From positions 785,602 through 849,601 of the forward strand of contig CM035806.1 in assembly GCA_020466095.1 (NCBI GenBank): 64,000 bases of DNA, read 5' to 3'. This stretch comes from Chlorops oryzae. Taxonomy: Eukaryota; Arthropoda; Insecta; Diptera; Chloropidae. The notes beneath the pieces were generated by a model. The model searched no databases. It saw only the letters and a program-made list of their open reading frames with translations, and had not been told where the DNA came from. The position numbers and the translations under genes were made by a program. Of this stretch, positions 1 to 12,806 are shown piece by piece (position 1 is the first letter of the stretch; each line of letters starts with the position of its first letter).

Positions 1-579
1 GGTCGTAGTATACTACGAATCGTTGTTAATTACACAATCGTAGTTTTCGCTCAGTGTAGGTCTGCATATTCGCCTCAAATTCACATCATATTGTGATATC
101 ATAGTATGTTGGAATATTCGTCACAATTGTATCAAATCCGAACATAATATTTTTCTAGGATTGCATTTTCGACTCATTAAAATAAGTAAAATTGTTTTAT
201 TTTTGAAATCATATAATGACAACAAAATTTTTTATTAAAGATTCTTCTTATTGCGGGAGTATCTCTTATATTCATTGTATGATTTCGTGACTGTATATAT
301 GTATAGCTACTCATAACTTCATCCAAATCGAGTCGAGACATGTTATCATTAAAATAAGCACAATTATTTAATTGTTGATATCATGATAATGACAGCAACA
401 TATATTATAAAACTTCTTTCATTTTGCAGGAATATCTCTTGATATCATGGTATGAATATCACAACGTTCTATTGGGGTTATTAATATTTTTTTTTTTTTA
501 ATTAAATTATTATATTTTTTCTTTATTTATTTGTTTCTATTTAAATCTTTTTCTCTTTCATCTCTTTAAATTTTCTCGC

Positions 580-645
580 CTCGGCCGAGCCTCGAACCGC
601 AGACCTCCACCACGAACGTCCTAACCATTACGCTAAACGAACGAA
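580..645 (-). repeat. tRNA-like (SINE-type) sequence
   Basis: On the minus strand an A-box-like TAGCGTAATGG and a B-box-like GGTTCGAG are spaced as in a tRNA, but the acceptor arms do not pair. I read it as a tRNA-derived repeat, not a functional tRNA. Confidence 0.5.
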
Positions 646-659
646 TTTAATTTGTTGGT

Positions 660-1035
660 CAAAATGCTCACTTGAGCTTATGGTTGCTCAAGTTTTGGGG
701 AACGTGCTTAAGGAATTGTTTCACTCCCAAAATTTTTTGCTTGAAAATGAACCATTAAAAAAAAATTAAATAAATTAAAACCTTAAAAATTTAGGAGAAA
801 ATTTTTGTCTTCCAAAACAACTACACTCTGAACAAAAAAAAACTGTAATTAAAAAAAAAAAAATCCAGAAAAATTCCCGCCGCCAGCAGGGATAGAACCC
901 CGAAGCTCACGACTGTCGAGTCACACTTTAAACCACTGAGCTATCGAAACCTCCGGAGACGGTTGATCAGAATGCGAACTTATACGTCTAAGTGAACGAA
1001 AGCGAATTTGAACATAAAAAGTAACGGTTTTTCAA
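660..1035 (-). repeat. tRNA-like repeat, minus-strand copy
   Basis: A-box TAGCTCAGTGG and B-box GGTTCTATCCC on the minus strand (tRNA-like part 878-952). The same 370-bp unit, including flanks, occurs on the plus strand at about 29150-29530. No acceptor-stem pairing. Confidence 0.6.
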
Positions 1036-1443
1036 CTGTTCATTTGACTGCCTTTTTCAGTGCATTTAACGCGGAATACAGTTCATTTGACCACTCTTAC
1101 TTTAACTGTTCTAAGTAGTTGATTTAACTGTTGTTATTTCTCTCGGTTTAGTACTGTTGACGCGGACAGTAGAAAAAGAGTATAGATTCACTACTGTCAT
1201 TTCCTGCTGGGTTTGTTTATATGTACATATGTGTATGTGATATATTTGGCTTGAAGAAAATATAATCGCATTGGAAAACTTGACTTTGACTGATTTTTCG
1301 CGAGAAATCCATTAAGGCCAATATAGTATATGAATTCATAAACGTGTCTCATTCTTGAAGCGGAAACCGAGTTAGCCACAGGTGAAAATAGAACACAGAA
1401 AAACGAATGAGCTTTCTTTCATCTGATCGAAACTCTAGTCACC

Positions 1444-1511
1444 TATAATATCACTTTGCTCACTGAGCAACGATTTAGTTCAACGTGGAAGTTGGAATAC
1501 GCTGCATCGTG
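1444..1511 (+). promoter_or_regulatory. Core promoter of NAAT-A (TATA, initiator, downstream element)
   Basis: TATAATA at 1444-1450, initiator-like TTAGTT with the +1 A at 1477, and CATCGTG at 1505-1511 (+29). The same three elements occur at the same spacing upstream of NAAT-B and NAAT-C, which is the main support. The initiator departs by one base from the fly consensus TCAKTY. Confidence 0.7.
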
Positions 1512-1597
1512 CCCCCAAAAAAAAAAATTAAAATTATATAAAATAAAATCAATCAAAATAAATAACTAAAAAGGAATTTATTAACGAAACGAAAACG
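1477..1597 (+). other. Untranslated first exon of NAAT-A
   Basis: Runs from the predicted start to a donor AAACG|GTAAA at 1597/1598. The same donor context follows the promoters of NAAT-B and NAAT-C. It would splice to the acceptor AATCCAG at 6697, leaving a 48-nt leader in exon 2 that contains a three-codon upstream ORF (6720-6731). Intron 1 is then about 5.1 kb. Confidence 0.62.
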
Positions 1598-2249
1598 GTA
1601 AAAAAAAAACATCCTCGAAATGAAAGACAAATTATTTTAGGACAAAAGGAAAATACAGAATAAAGAATGGGCCGTCTGAGTGACATTCCTCGCAATTGTG
1701 AAGCTGGTCATGATAGAACACAGTTGAAATAAAGAAATTAAATAAAGTTTATTTTGAAAAAAGAAAAGTAAAAATAAAAAGCAAAAAAATTAAATGGAGC
1801 AAAGTTCGAAGATTATTAAATTCTAAAAGCTAATAAAAAGAACGATCAAAAAATTTTCAGCAATTGTTTTATCGATCGGCGGCGCTTTTGTTTTCTGTGG
1901 ATATTCGCAAACAAAAAAAAAAAAAACCTTTTTATGCGAACTTGTTGACGCAAGTGTCAGGCAAAAGAGATATAAAAAGTTTAGGTTTAGTTTAGTTAAG
2001 GTATTTGAAATTATTTTTTAAAACAATAGCCCATTATATTGGTAGACGATCAATATCTGGCAGCCATAATTATTTATAGCTCCTTAGATTGTGTGGCCCT
2101 AATCGAAAGCTTCATACTGAAGAGGGGGCCGTCATTATTGAAGGACTTTTTCATTTTCAGTCCATACGAAATTTAGTCGATTGGATCTATTCAAATATTT
2201 CAATAATTTTGAAGGCTTTATATTTTGATTTCTATATTTAGAGTGTGCG

Positions 2250-2510
<261 letters not shown>

Positions 2511-2608
2511 GCGGACACCTACGGGACCGAAAGATATTTCCGCTTTAGAGGAAACTATTTTAGAAGCAGGAACACTAGAGCATTACCAAAAAAGTGTACG
2601 CATAACAT

Positions 2609-2961
2609 CCCAGCGGCTAACAGTGCCTATCGCCTACAAAGTATACGAGACTGTAAGCGACCTGAATATTAATAGCTACAAAGTACACAATATCGTAGGC
2701 GAACTGCCTACCAATAGCTTACAAAGTGTACGAGATTGTAGGTTACCTGCCTACCGATAGCTTACAAAGTATACGAAATGGTAAGCGACCTGCCGACCAA
2801 TAGCTCACTTTATATGGTAGTGGTAGGCGTTCAAACTACAAAACGGCCTCACTCTAACAAAAGTATACTAAGATGGTATATGAGGCCGTATGCATTACCG
2901 CCTACGGCCCACAATATGTGTTACGGTTCAGTGCTTCTATGGGCAGCATTTTGGCCGCTGG
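2609..2961 (+). mobile_element. Minisatellite MITE, copy 1 (truncated)
   Basis: Starts CCCAGCGGC and ends GGCCGCTGG, as copies 2 and 3 do, with several 43-bp units (GTATACGAGACTGTAAGCG...) inside. Shorter (353 bp) than the other copies (about 560 bp), with fewer units. Confidence 0.75.
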
Positions 2962-4139
2962 AAGAGGTGTCCGGTTCAGAGGATTGTCCGCAAGAAAAGA
3001 GTACACTGTACACAGGTCATGTTTTGCTTTCCTTTAAAGACGCTAGTGAATTTTTTTTTTGCACGGACCCTGCACATTATTTATAGGGAAAGACAGATTT
3101 ATAATCTAGCAAATACCGGGATCCCTTGAGATTCAAAATTCCTGCCCGGTTGAGTATGGAACTAATGCAATGATTCGGGATCGGAAGCCTTATGTATGGT
3201 CTTATTTAAATTTCAATGGACCTTCGGCACTCCGATAAATGTATTGATGGACAGTGTATCGAAGAAGATTCTAAAATACTGCCCTCTATAGTCCGAAATT
3301 TTTTTTTATATAAAAGAATACATACCTACCACCTTGTTGTCCGACAATTGCGGATCCAATCATAAGAATCTATATGTTATACTCTGAAGTTCGAATTTCG
3401 GCATTTTTCATTATCGAGTCGGTTTCCCTGACACCCCCTGAATAGTAGACATCTTGAATTACAAGGGGTGCCGCATTAGCCAGGGGTCGGATTACCTTGA
3501 GTTCACTGTAAATACCTTCATTGATTCATTTAGAAAAATATGTGGTTGAAACGAACGATGATTCCAAGAGTTTCAATTCGAAAAGAAATTCGTTCTAATT
3601 TTTATTTATTTATTTATTAATTTTTTTTTTTTTTTTTTGAATACTCACAAAAGGAAATAATTTTGATATTTCTGCATATGGAGAAAAACGTGAAGATCAG
3701 ATCAATTGCGTTAATCACATAATTTCATTGTTTTTATATGTGATCAAAGTGAGACTTAGCCAACCAAGAAAAGCACCAAGAAAACAAAATTGACTGTTTT
3801 TATACACATTTCTCAAAGCGGATAGACCTTTACGAAATCATTGAATTGGATTTTGATGACAATGCTTACATTATGGAGGGCGTTATAGTTGACCGCAGAT
3901 TTTAATTACCTTCTAAATTATTTTTTTTATCCAAACTAATTTTCCACAAATCGATAATTTTTCAAAGGTATTATTTTACTTCAGCTTCTTTGAATACTTT
4001 GTTGACTTAAATGATTTTTTTTTTGAGTGATTTGTTGACTTACTGATTGATTGATGGATTGATGGGCTCATTCATTCATGCATTCATTGCAGCGAAAATA
4101 TCTAGAGCTTTCAAAAGAATTTCCACCGCAACTTTCACA

Positions 4140-4440
4140 TCCCAGCAGGAAAATATATATTCACGAGGGCAAAAGCATTAGTGATTTCACTGGGTCGTAC
4201 AGGTGACATTGTCATGCATGCTTCCGTGGGGGGACATGTCATCGTGGAGGGATGGGGCTACCGAAATTTAATTCCCCATAAATGTTACCTCTGACAAAAC
4301 AATCTTCAGTTACCCAACGGAAAATTATCTCCGGCATGACAAAGTCACCAATGATGTCATCGATGACATATAGGTGACATTGTCACGCATTACATCTTGG
4401 AGGACATGTCATCGTGGAGGTATGCTGATCATGTGCTTGA
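4140..4440 (+). repeat. TIR-element 5' end with internal duplication
   Basis: Begins CCCAGCAGGAAAA at 4143, like 61187-61330. A segment containing AGGTGACATTGTCA occurs twice, about 180 bp apart (4199 and 4372). Confidence 0.45.
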
Positions 4441-4496
4441 CTCTCATTGGCTACTGAAATTTAAATAAGGTTTTAGCGTCCGTTGATCGTTAGCAT

Positions 4497-4573
4497 GAAG
4501 TGGCGCAGTAGCGTAGTGGATGCGTCCTCAACTCACAATCCGAAGATCGCTGGTTCGATCCCTGGCTGAGGCG
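4497..4573 (+). repeat. tRNA-like (SINE-type) sequence
   Basis: A-box-like TAGCGTAGTGGATG and B-box GGTTCGATCCC at tRNA-like spacing. Stems do not form a full cloverleaf, so probably a tRNA-derived repeat. Confidence 0.5.
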
Positions 4574-4939
4574 AACAATAATTGTTAAAAATAGATTTTT
4601 AAAAATTTTCGAAATATTCAAAGAGGAGAATACAAAGAAGGATCGTTTTCAACAAACTGGTTTGTATTAATTGACATTTAGAAGAGACAACTCGCTAGGG
4701 CCAGAATTTAGCCCAATTTTCGACAGGAAATTGAACATGCTTAAAGATGAAATATTATAGGAATTATTTTTGAAAATCAAAATGAATAACTTTTCTGTTA
4801 GGTATAAGAGATTTAGATTCTTTTGAGAGTGCATTCGACGTAAAGATTTCTGGAATATTGTATATAAAGATTGTTTCATTTTTCCAAATTGCTTTTCTCT
4901 CTTTCTATTCCATCTGCATAAATTTACAACATGGGAATT

Positions 4940-5017
4940 CTTTGTTCTTCTTCTTCTTCTTTCTCAATTTCTTTTCTTCTTTCTTTCTTCTTTCTTTCTT
5001 TCTTTCTTTCTTTCTTT

Positions 5018-5053
<36 letters not shown>

Positions 5054-5141
5054 TTTTCTTTTTTCTTTCTTTCTTTCTTTCTTTCTCTTCTTTTCTTTCT
5101 TTCTTTCTTTCTCTTCTTCTTTCTTTCTTTCTTTCTTTTCT

Positions 5142-5174
<33 letters not shown>

Positions 5175-5421
5175 TTTCTTTCTTTCTTTCTTTCTTCTTT
5201 CTTTTCTTTCTTCTTTCTTTCTTTCTTTCTTCTCTTTCTCTTCTTTCTTCTTTCTTTTCTTCTTTCTTTCTCTTTCTTTTCTTTCTTTTCTTTCTTTCTC
5301 TTCTTTCTTTTTTCTTTCTTTTCTTTTCTTTCTTCTTTCTCTTTCTTTCTTTCTTTCTTCTTCTCTTCTTTCTTTTTTCTTTCTTTCTCTTCTCTTTTCT
5401 TTCTTTCTTTCTTCTTTCTCT

Positions 5422-5461
<40 letters not shown>

Positions 5462-5512
5462 TTTTCTTTTCTTTCTTTTTCTTTTCTTTCTTTCTTTTCT
5501 TCTTTTTTCTTT

Positions 5513-5547
<35 letters not shown>

Positions 5548-5591
5548 CTTTCTTTTCTTTCTTTTCTTCTTTCTTTCTTTTTCTTTCTTTC

Positions 5592-5623
<32 letters not shown>

Positions 5624-5650
5624 TTCTTTCTTTCTTTCTTTCTTCTCTTT

Positions 5651-5695
<45 letters not shown>

Positions 5696-5943
5696 TTTCT
5701 TCTTTCTTTCTTTCTTTCTCTTTCTTTCCTTTCTTCCTTTCTTCTTTCTTCCTTTCTTCTTTCTTCTTTCTTCCTTCTCTTCTTCTTCTCTTTCCTTTCT
5801 CTTTTCTTCTTTCTTTCCTTTCCTTTCTTTCTTCTCTTCTCTCTTTCTTCTTTCTTTCTCTTTTCTTCCTTCTTCTCTTTTCTTTCTCTTCTCTTCTCTC
5901 TTTCTCTCTTTTCTCTTTCTCTCTTTTCTCTTCTCTTCTCTCT

Positions 5944-6018
<75 letters not shown>
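4940..6018. repeat. 1.1-kb pyrimidine tract, (CTTT)n grading into (CT)n
   Basis: Almost uninterrupted C/T on the plus strand: CTTT-type units to about 5890 then CT to 6018. Long open frames on both strands (Phe/Leu/Ser on plus, Lys/Arg/Glu on minus) are composition artefacts. Confidence 0.97.
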
Positions 6019-6020
<2 letters not shown>

Positions 6021-6745
6021 TGAGCGTATTTGAGTTGCCATTTACTGAGACACAAATTTATTTATATATTTTTTTCTTAACCCATTCTGGCCCGACAACA
6101 ACGAATAGCCATTAATTTTATTCGAAAAATCGAACAGCCGGTCGAAAATGGGTTAAGACGGCCTTCAACGTGTTTCCGGCGATTCGTTGAACAATTCCCT
6201 ATTAACAACACTGTGAGAAATTGGAGTACACTCTCCAAATACTCGATAGACGCATGATAGTTTGGCATTGTTGTTGGTAACGTGCCTTAACACGAGTACT
6301 TATGCATAACTTAAGATGGTTTAAGGTTGTCTAAAGTGTTTCCAGCCAGTAAATTCCTTCGCATAGTGTGTTGCAGTTACTTGTGCGTCACAGGCAAATA
6401 AAATTTTGTCTTATCTTACACTATTGGACAATGTAAAAACCTAGCTTATCTCAGTTTCCAAATGAATCGTTCAATTAATTTATGACTGATAACTGTTCAC
6501 TCGATTCATCCATAACCAAAAAATTTACGACTTCAGTTGTAAGATTGGTGTAATAAAAATAAATAAAAAAAAATTAGTATTAAAAAAAAAGAGTAGTGCA
6601 TGTTGCACATTTTGTTGTTGTTATTATTTTGCACTTTATTAAGGAAAACCCCTTCACGATTTCGCATTAACTTGGGCGAATTTATATTTCAATCCAGCTA
6701 CGACTAGTTACGGCCATACATGTTTTATTGACGAAGTGATTTAAA

Positions 6746-9262
6746 ATGGTGGCTCAACAACATGACAATCCGACTTTCATCAACGATAACGATGGCGTCG
6801 ACGTCGGTGTCGGTATCGGAGTTGAGAACAAACGATATGAGACCCTCGATCTTGGCAATGGTGGTTTGAATACAGAGGTAAGGGGACAAATCGATGGGTA
6901 TATATGTATATTAAAAAAAAATTTTTTTTATTTAGATTTAACCATTTGAAAAATTTCGATTTTAGAGAAAACAAAGTAATGAAGCTGAAACTGGACCCGA
7001 GCGTCCTACATGGGGCAAGGGAGTCGAATTTTTGATGTCCTGCATTGCAATGTCCGTGGGATTGGGTAATGTCTGGCGATTTCCGTTTACGGCGTTGGAA
7101 AATGGTGGCGGAGTTTTTGTGATCTCGTATATTATAGTTTTACTTTTGGTCGGTAAGCCGATCTATTACCTTGAGATGATTATCGGACAGTTCTCAAGTC
7201 GTGGTGCCGTCAAAGTGTACGATCTATGTCCAGCTTTGCGAGGTGAGTTCGCTTGTTCACTGGATCCATGCCATGCCTATTTATAATACTCCAAGGTGTT
7301 TAGAACTTAATTTTTGTTTTTCAGTGTTTGATCCTTTTCCAAATGTTCTTAGTTCAATACATACATATGTATGTATGTATATACTTATAGTAATTTTTTT
7401 CATTCTCGTCATTTACTTCACCAGGTGTTGGAGTCGGTCAGGTATTTATGGTCTTAACGCTTACGTCCTACTACGAGTCACTTTGTGCTGTAATCGCTTA
7501 TTATCTGGTCGAATCTTTTCGTGATCCATTACCTTGGGCGTATTGTCGACCTGAGTGGGGTGAGAACTGCATCGATTCCTCTCCACGGAGTTACCCGAAC
7601 GGGACATCCATGAATCTTGAGAGAGCAGACGCTACAGAGCGAGTAGTTTCCAGCTCTGAATTATATTTCGTGTAAGTCCTTGATTTGATAATGATCAAAT
7701 TAAGTGCAAACTTCCTTCCTTACTTTCTTTTTTTTTTTTTGTTTGTTGTTTTTTTTTTTTAGGAAAGAAGTTCTTCATGAGAAAGCAAATATCAATGATG
7801 GACTTGGTAAGCCAATTTGGGAGTTGGTGCTTTGTCTTTTGGTGTCCTGGCTTTGTGTACTTCTAGTCATAATTCGCGGTATACAAAGTTCGGGAAAAGC
7901 ATCGTATTTTCTTGCACTTTTCCCCTATGTCATAATGGTGGTCCTTTTGGGACGAGCAGTAACGCTGCCGGGTGCAGGCGATGGAATTATTTATTTCATT
8001 AAACCAGACTGGAAAAGATTTTGGGATCCAAAGGTGAGTGCACGGTCCATTCGTCTTTAACTTAACTTAACTTAAATCAATATCAATCAAATCAAAAAAA
8101 AAAATTGATATTTTCTTTAAGGTCTGGTATGCTGCCGTGACGCAATGTTTTTTCTCACTTAATGTGTGTTTTGGCAGCATTGTTATGTACTCATCGTTCA
8201 ATAAATTTAGCCATAATGTCTACCGGGATGCAATGATTGTAACAACACTGGATACATTTACATCACTCCTGGCTGGCTGTACGATTTTCGGAATATTGGG
8301 ACATCTGGCACATGAAATCGGTACCTCAGATATTGGCAGTGTTATAAGAGGTGGACCTGGATTGGCCTTCATCTCGTATCCGGATGCGATTGCGAAATTC
8401 AAGAATCTGCCGCAAATATTCTCAGTTCTATTCTTTCTGATGCTATTCATACTGGGTATTGGGTCTAATATAGCAATAACCTCGTGTGCGGTTACTTCCA
8501 TACGTGATTATTTTCCGAAGATCAAACAATGGCAGTGTTCGGTGGGTGTTGTGGTCATAAGTTTTTGCATTGGTCTAATTTACGTTACACCGGTGAGCAT
8601 AAAAAATATGAACTATTTTTTGTCAAGATATTTTGATAGTTTTCCTTTTTGCTTCCCCATTATTTAGGGTGGTCAATTTATGTTAACACTTGTAGACTAT
8701 CATGGCCCGTCAATGATCGCCATAATACTAGGCATATTCGAGCTGTATCTATTGGGTTGGGTGTACGGAACGAGGCGATTATGCAAGGATGTTGAATTCA
8801 TGCTTGGACGTAAATTGGGGATCTATTGGCGCCTGTGCTGGTCGCACATTACACCCATAATTATGACAATAATTTTGATCTACTTCTTTGCAACGTATAC
8901 GAATTTGACGTACAATAATGTGATTTATCCCGATTGGGCCTATGGTAAATTTGAATTTATCATTCAATTGAATTAAATTCAATTTATAGTTTCTTCAAAA
9001 TTTTATTGCCATTCTAGCATTTGGTTGGACGATCACTGCTATCGGTGTCCTGCAAGTGCCAATTTGGTTTTGTGTTGCAGTCATTCGACGGCCAGAGCGT
9101 TCGTTCTGGGCGAAAGTTCGAGCCTCTTTCCGACCAAAGCGGAACTGGGGTCCAGCAAATCCCTTAATCAGGGAACAGTACCTTAAAGAAATCGAAAATT
9201 CATTCGCTTCCGATACGAATTTAGGCGTCTGGGGCTTTTATAAGAAAAATGTTCTCGGATAA
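6746..9262 (+). CDS. NAAT1-like: NAAT-A: sodium-dependent nutrient amino acid transporter (SLC6), 7 coding exons
   Basis: Exons 6746-6877, 6966-7242, 7425-7671, 7763-8033, 8122-8592, 8668-8944 and 9018-9262 join in frame (phases 0,1,2,0,0,1) with GT-AG introns to give 639 aa, the usual length of insect NAATs. TM1 starts near residue 66 and carries the SLC6 signature NVWRFPF (79-85). Exon 3 encodes TM3 with the conserved Tyr pair (152-153), then LPW and the loop-2 cysteines C177 and C185, plus one NGT glycosylation site (195). Exon 5 has the SYPDAI and LGIGSN motifs of the TM6-TM8 core. The C terminus (WGPANPL... to ...[10 protein letters not shown]) is typical of the clade. Known family role: Na+-coupled uptake of neutral amino acids at the plasma membrane. 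The ATG has a good fly context (AAAATGG) and is first in frame after the acceptor at 6697. Which Drosophila paralog is the true ortholog cannot be told from here. Confidence 0.95.
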
Positions 9263-9838
9263 TTGTTGCAGTGCAATAAGTATTTTTTGTTTTTTTTTTT
9301 GTTTTTTTCATAATTTCACTCTACGAGCTACTATAGAAAATAAGTTCATATAAGACTTAGACCTACGGAAATAAAGGACATTGATAAAGAAAGAATATTG
9401 TATTTTGAATAAAAACAAAACAAAAAAATTATAGTTCCCACCTTTGATCACAAGAGACCCCACCCCTTTTGCTAGTCTCTTTCTCTTATCAAATGATCAA
9501 ATATGCAGTCGTTTTCTAATCAGAAATAACTTTTTTCTTCAGGAGTAATATTTTATATATATTTTTTTTTACTGATATTTATTGTCTTGTGAGCCTTTTT
9601 CGGGTTATATTTTAAGCAGTCATTTCAAAATCCTCTTGATTTAAATTTTTCTCCAATATTTTTTGCTGAAAATATTTTTTTAAAGGTAGATGCGTATTTT
9701 GGGGGGGCGGAAACACATAAGCTAAGACATTCCTTCCTCTTTAACACTGAATTAAGGACAAACAAAATCTTTTAAAAATCCCTGGGGTTAAGCATGAAGC
9801 AGTTATTAATTGATTCCTGAAAAACTCTAATCTAGTGA
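9263..9838. other. Downstream of NAAT-A
   Basis: 3' UTR with two polyadenylation signals to about 9420, then AT-rich sequence in which I see nothing specific. Confidence 0.6.
9370..9413 (+). other. Polyadenylation signals of NAAT-A
   Basis: AATAAA at 9370-9375 and again at 9408-9413, 108 and 146 bases after the stop codon. Confidence 0.6.
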
Positions 9839-9984
9839 CTTATGAGTAGAGCTCGGATTTTGAATATGTAAGAAAATGGAAAAAAAATTCAAAAAAATTT
9901 CAAAAAAAAATTCAAATAATATTCAAACAAAAATGCAAAAAATTCAAAATATTCAAAAAAAAAACATTCAAAAAATTCCAAATA

Positions 9985-11735
9985 GGGTCAGGCCACGAGA
10001 AACGTGACATAGTGGGTCTGGGATTTTGATTTTTGGACCTTACATCCAAAGATTATAGCCGTTCATAACTCCCCATAATATATAAGAGAGAAATTCCCTC
10101 AGTTGTTGTTGTTGTTGCAATTTGAAAATCGAAAATTTGACAATTTTTCAATATTTCTCTTTTATTCATAATTTTATATCTAAAATAAGACTTGAGATAA
10201 ATGAAAAATTCTTTCTTTACTCGTTTAGGAATAAATGAAGAAAAAAATTAAAATTCGAAAAATAGTATACACTGAAAAAAATTGTTCGGAAATTCGAATT
10301 TAAAATAAACATTTGCGATTTGTATATAGAGCCGGAGCTAGAAAAATAACCAATTGTACATTATCATGTAGACCATTGAGCTGTGTTTCAGAAACAATAA
10401 AAAAAAATTTGTATTTCCAAGGAATTTCCGACACAGAGCGTTTTTTGTGAGACAACCTTCATATAAGAAGGCGCATAACCATATGAAAAGCTTTTATTTC
10501 ATGTTTACAGACTACAAATAATATGAAGGTAGCAAAAACGTCTGATCTGATTGATCTGCTTTACATAACTGTTCGTATTGTTTTTGTTAGTAATTTTAGT
10601 TTGTGCGACTGGCTAAGACCGAAGGAATAACAAAAACAATGTGTTCTTAAAACTCATTTAGTGCATAAGCACTTAAATGCTCAGTCAGGGGAGGCAAGTT
10701 CCAAAAATATTGGGGGGAAAAAAAAAATTTTATGCAGGGAACAATACGCAGTGTTTAGTAGATGTCAAATTTTGAAAATGTGCAGTATATCTACTGCAAT
10801 TGGAATAAAGTTCTAACCCTTCTCGGAATGAGAAAGATATCGATACTTATAGACAATTTTTGACACATATTTTGGTTGGATTAGGTTGGAACCAATGTTC
10901 GGAGAATTCTGCACGAATGTGAAAAGTAGGGTGGCACAGGCATGTAAATTCGAATAACCGGAACTTCAAAATTATAGTAAATTAGAAATATGAAAGATGA
11001 TTAATCTCAGATGAATTATGGGGATTGCAGAATAAAAGTGTGATATTCTAGAATATCTTTAGAAAATTTTCAAATATTTTTTTCAGTTGCCGAAATATTG
11101 GGGGGGCATGGCCCCTCCAATAAAATTTTTGGAGGCGCAAAAAGTGCCTTTCCCCCCCATAGTTGCCGCGCCTGTGCGCAGTTCATGAACTTTTCATGCG
11201 TAAATAAAAGCTGCAGTGGAGAGAAACCGATTTTCATATGGTTATGCGCCTTCTTATATGAAGGTTGTCTCACAAAAAACGCTCTGTGTCGGAAATTCCT
11301 TGGAAATACAAATTTTTTTTTATTGTTTCTGAAACACAGCTCAATGGTCTACATGATAATGTACAATTGGTTATTTTTCTAGCTCCGGCTCTATATACAA
11401 ATCGCAAATGTTTATTTTAAATTCGAATTTCCGAACAATTTTTTTCAGTGTATACTATTTTTCGAATTTTAATTTTTTTCTTCATTTATTCCTAAACGAG
11501 TAAAGAAAGAATTTTTCATTTATCTCAAGTCTTATTTTAGATATAAAATTATGAATAAAAGAGAAATATTGAAAAATTGTCAAATTTTCGATTTTCAAAT
11601 TGCAACAACAACAACAACTGAGGGAATTTCTCTCTTATATATTATGGGGAGTTATGAACGGCTATAATCTTTGGATGTAAGGTCCAAAAATCAAAATCCC
11701 AGACCCACTATGTCACGTTTCTCGTGGCCTGACCC
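9985..11735. repeat. Foldback palindrome with 505-bp arms
   Basis: Arms 9985-10489 and 11231-11735 are reverse complements with no length difference (the coordinate sums agree at both ends), separated by a 741-bp spacer. Just inside the arms similarity resumes after a short deletion on the left. Confidence 0.92.
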
Positions 11736-11739
11736 AATA

Positions 11740-12806
11740 TTCAAAAAAAATTCAAACAAATATGCAAAAAATTCAAAAAAAAATTTCAAAAAATTCAAAA
11801 TATTCAAAAAAATTCAAATAAAAATGCAAAAAATTCAAAATATTCAAACAAAAATGCAAAAAATATTCAAAAAAATTCAAAATATTTAAAAAAAAATTTA
11901 AAAAATTCAAAATATTCAAAAAAATATAAAAAAATGCAAAAAGTTCAAAAAAAATTCAAAAAAAAAAAATTCAAAAAATTCAACAAATATTTAAAAAAAA
12001 ATCAAAAAAAAAGATTCAAAAAATTCAAAATATTCAAAAAAATTCAAATAAAAATGCAAAAAAATTCAAAATATTCAAAAAAATTCAAACAAAAATGCAA
12101 AAAATTCAAAAAAAAATTGCAAAACATTCAAAAAAAAATTCAAAATATTAAAAAAAATTCAAATAAAAATGCAAAATATTCAAAATATTCAAACAAAAAT
12201 GCAAAAAATATTCAAAAAAATTCAAAAAAAAAAATTACAAAAATTCAAAATATTCAAAAAAATTCAAAAAATATTCAAAAAAAATTCAAAATATTCAAAA
12301 AACATTCAAAAAAATATTCAAAATATTTTTTAAAAAATGCAAAAAATTCAAAATATTCAAACAAAATTCAAACAAAAATGCAAAAAATTCAAAATATTAA
12401 AAAAAAAAAAATAAAAATATCAAAATATTCAAAAAAAAAATGCAAAAAATTCAAAATATTTAAAAAAAATATTTAAAAATGCAAAAAAATTCAAAATATT
12501 CAAAAAAATTCAAAAAAAAAAAACAACAAATATTCAAAAAAAAATTCAAAAAATTCAAAAAAAATGCAAAAAATTCAAAAAAATTGCAAAAAATTTAAAA
12601 TATTCAAAAAATTTTTTTAAAAAATGCAAAAAATTCAAAATATTCAAAAAAATTCAAACAAAAATTCAAAAAATTCACAGTCAAAAATTCCAAATTACTT
12701 CGATTTGGTATGCCTATTAAAGTGTTGAATTGTCAAATTAACAAAAAAAAAGCCTAAAATATTCAAAAAGCACAGTTAAATGCAAAATAATTCAAAAAAA
12801 TTCAAA
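11740..12806. repeat. A-rich degenerate tandem repeat (AAAATTCA-type words)
   Basis: Over 1 kb of variations on TTCAAAA and ATGCAAAA words; a shorter block of the same kind lies left of the palindrome (9870-9980). Confidence 0.9.

Larger units (their letters stand above)
1..1440. other. Upstream of NAAT-A: AT-rich DNA with repeat fragments
   Basis: No gene seen. Contains two tRNA-like sequences on the minus strand (listed separately) and, at about 1140-1213, the tail of a TIR element ending TTTCCTGCTGGG that recurs at 25160-25246 and 55070-55143. Confidence 0.6.

Noticed and set aside
878..952. A real tRNA gene (and the similar ones at 580, 4497, 29253, 35550, 51921, 54525, 54852)
   Set aside because: A- and B-box-like words are present but acceptor and anticodon stems do not pair; several are multi-copy, so they are tRNA-derived repeats.
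4858..6115. Open frames of 360-394 codons on both strands
   Set aside because: They lie wholly in a CTTT/CT microsatellite and encode only Phe/Leu/Ser or Lys/Arg/Glu.
11934..12476. 180-codon Lys/Asn/Phe frame
   Set aside because: Translation of the degenerate AAAATTC repeat inside a hAT-type element.
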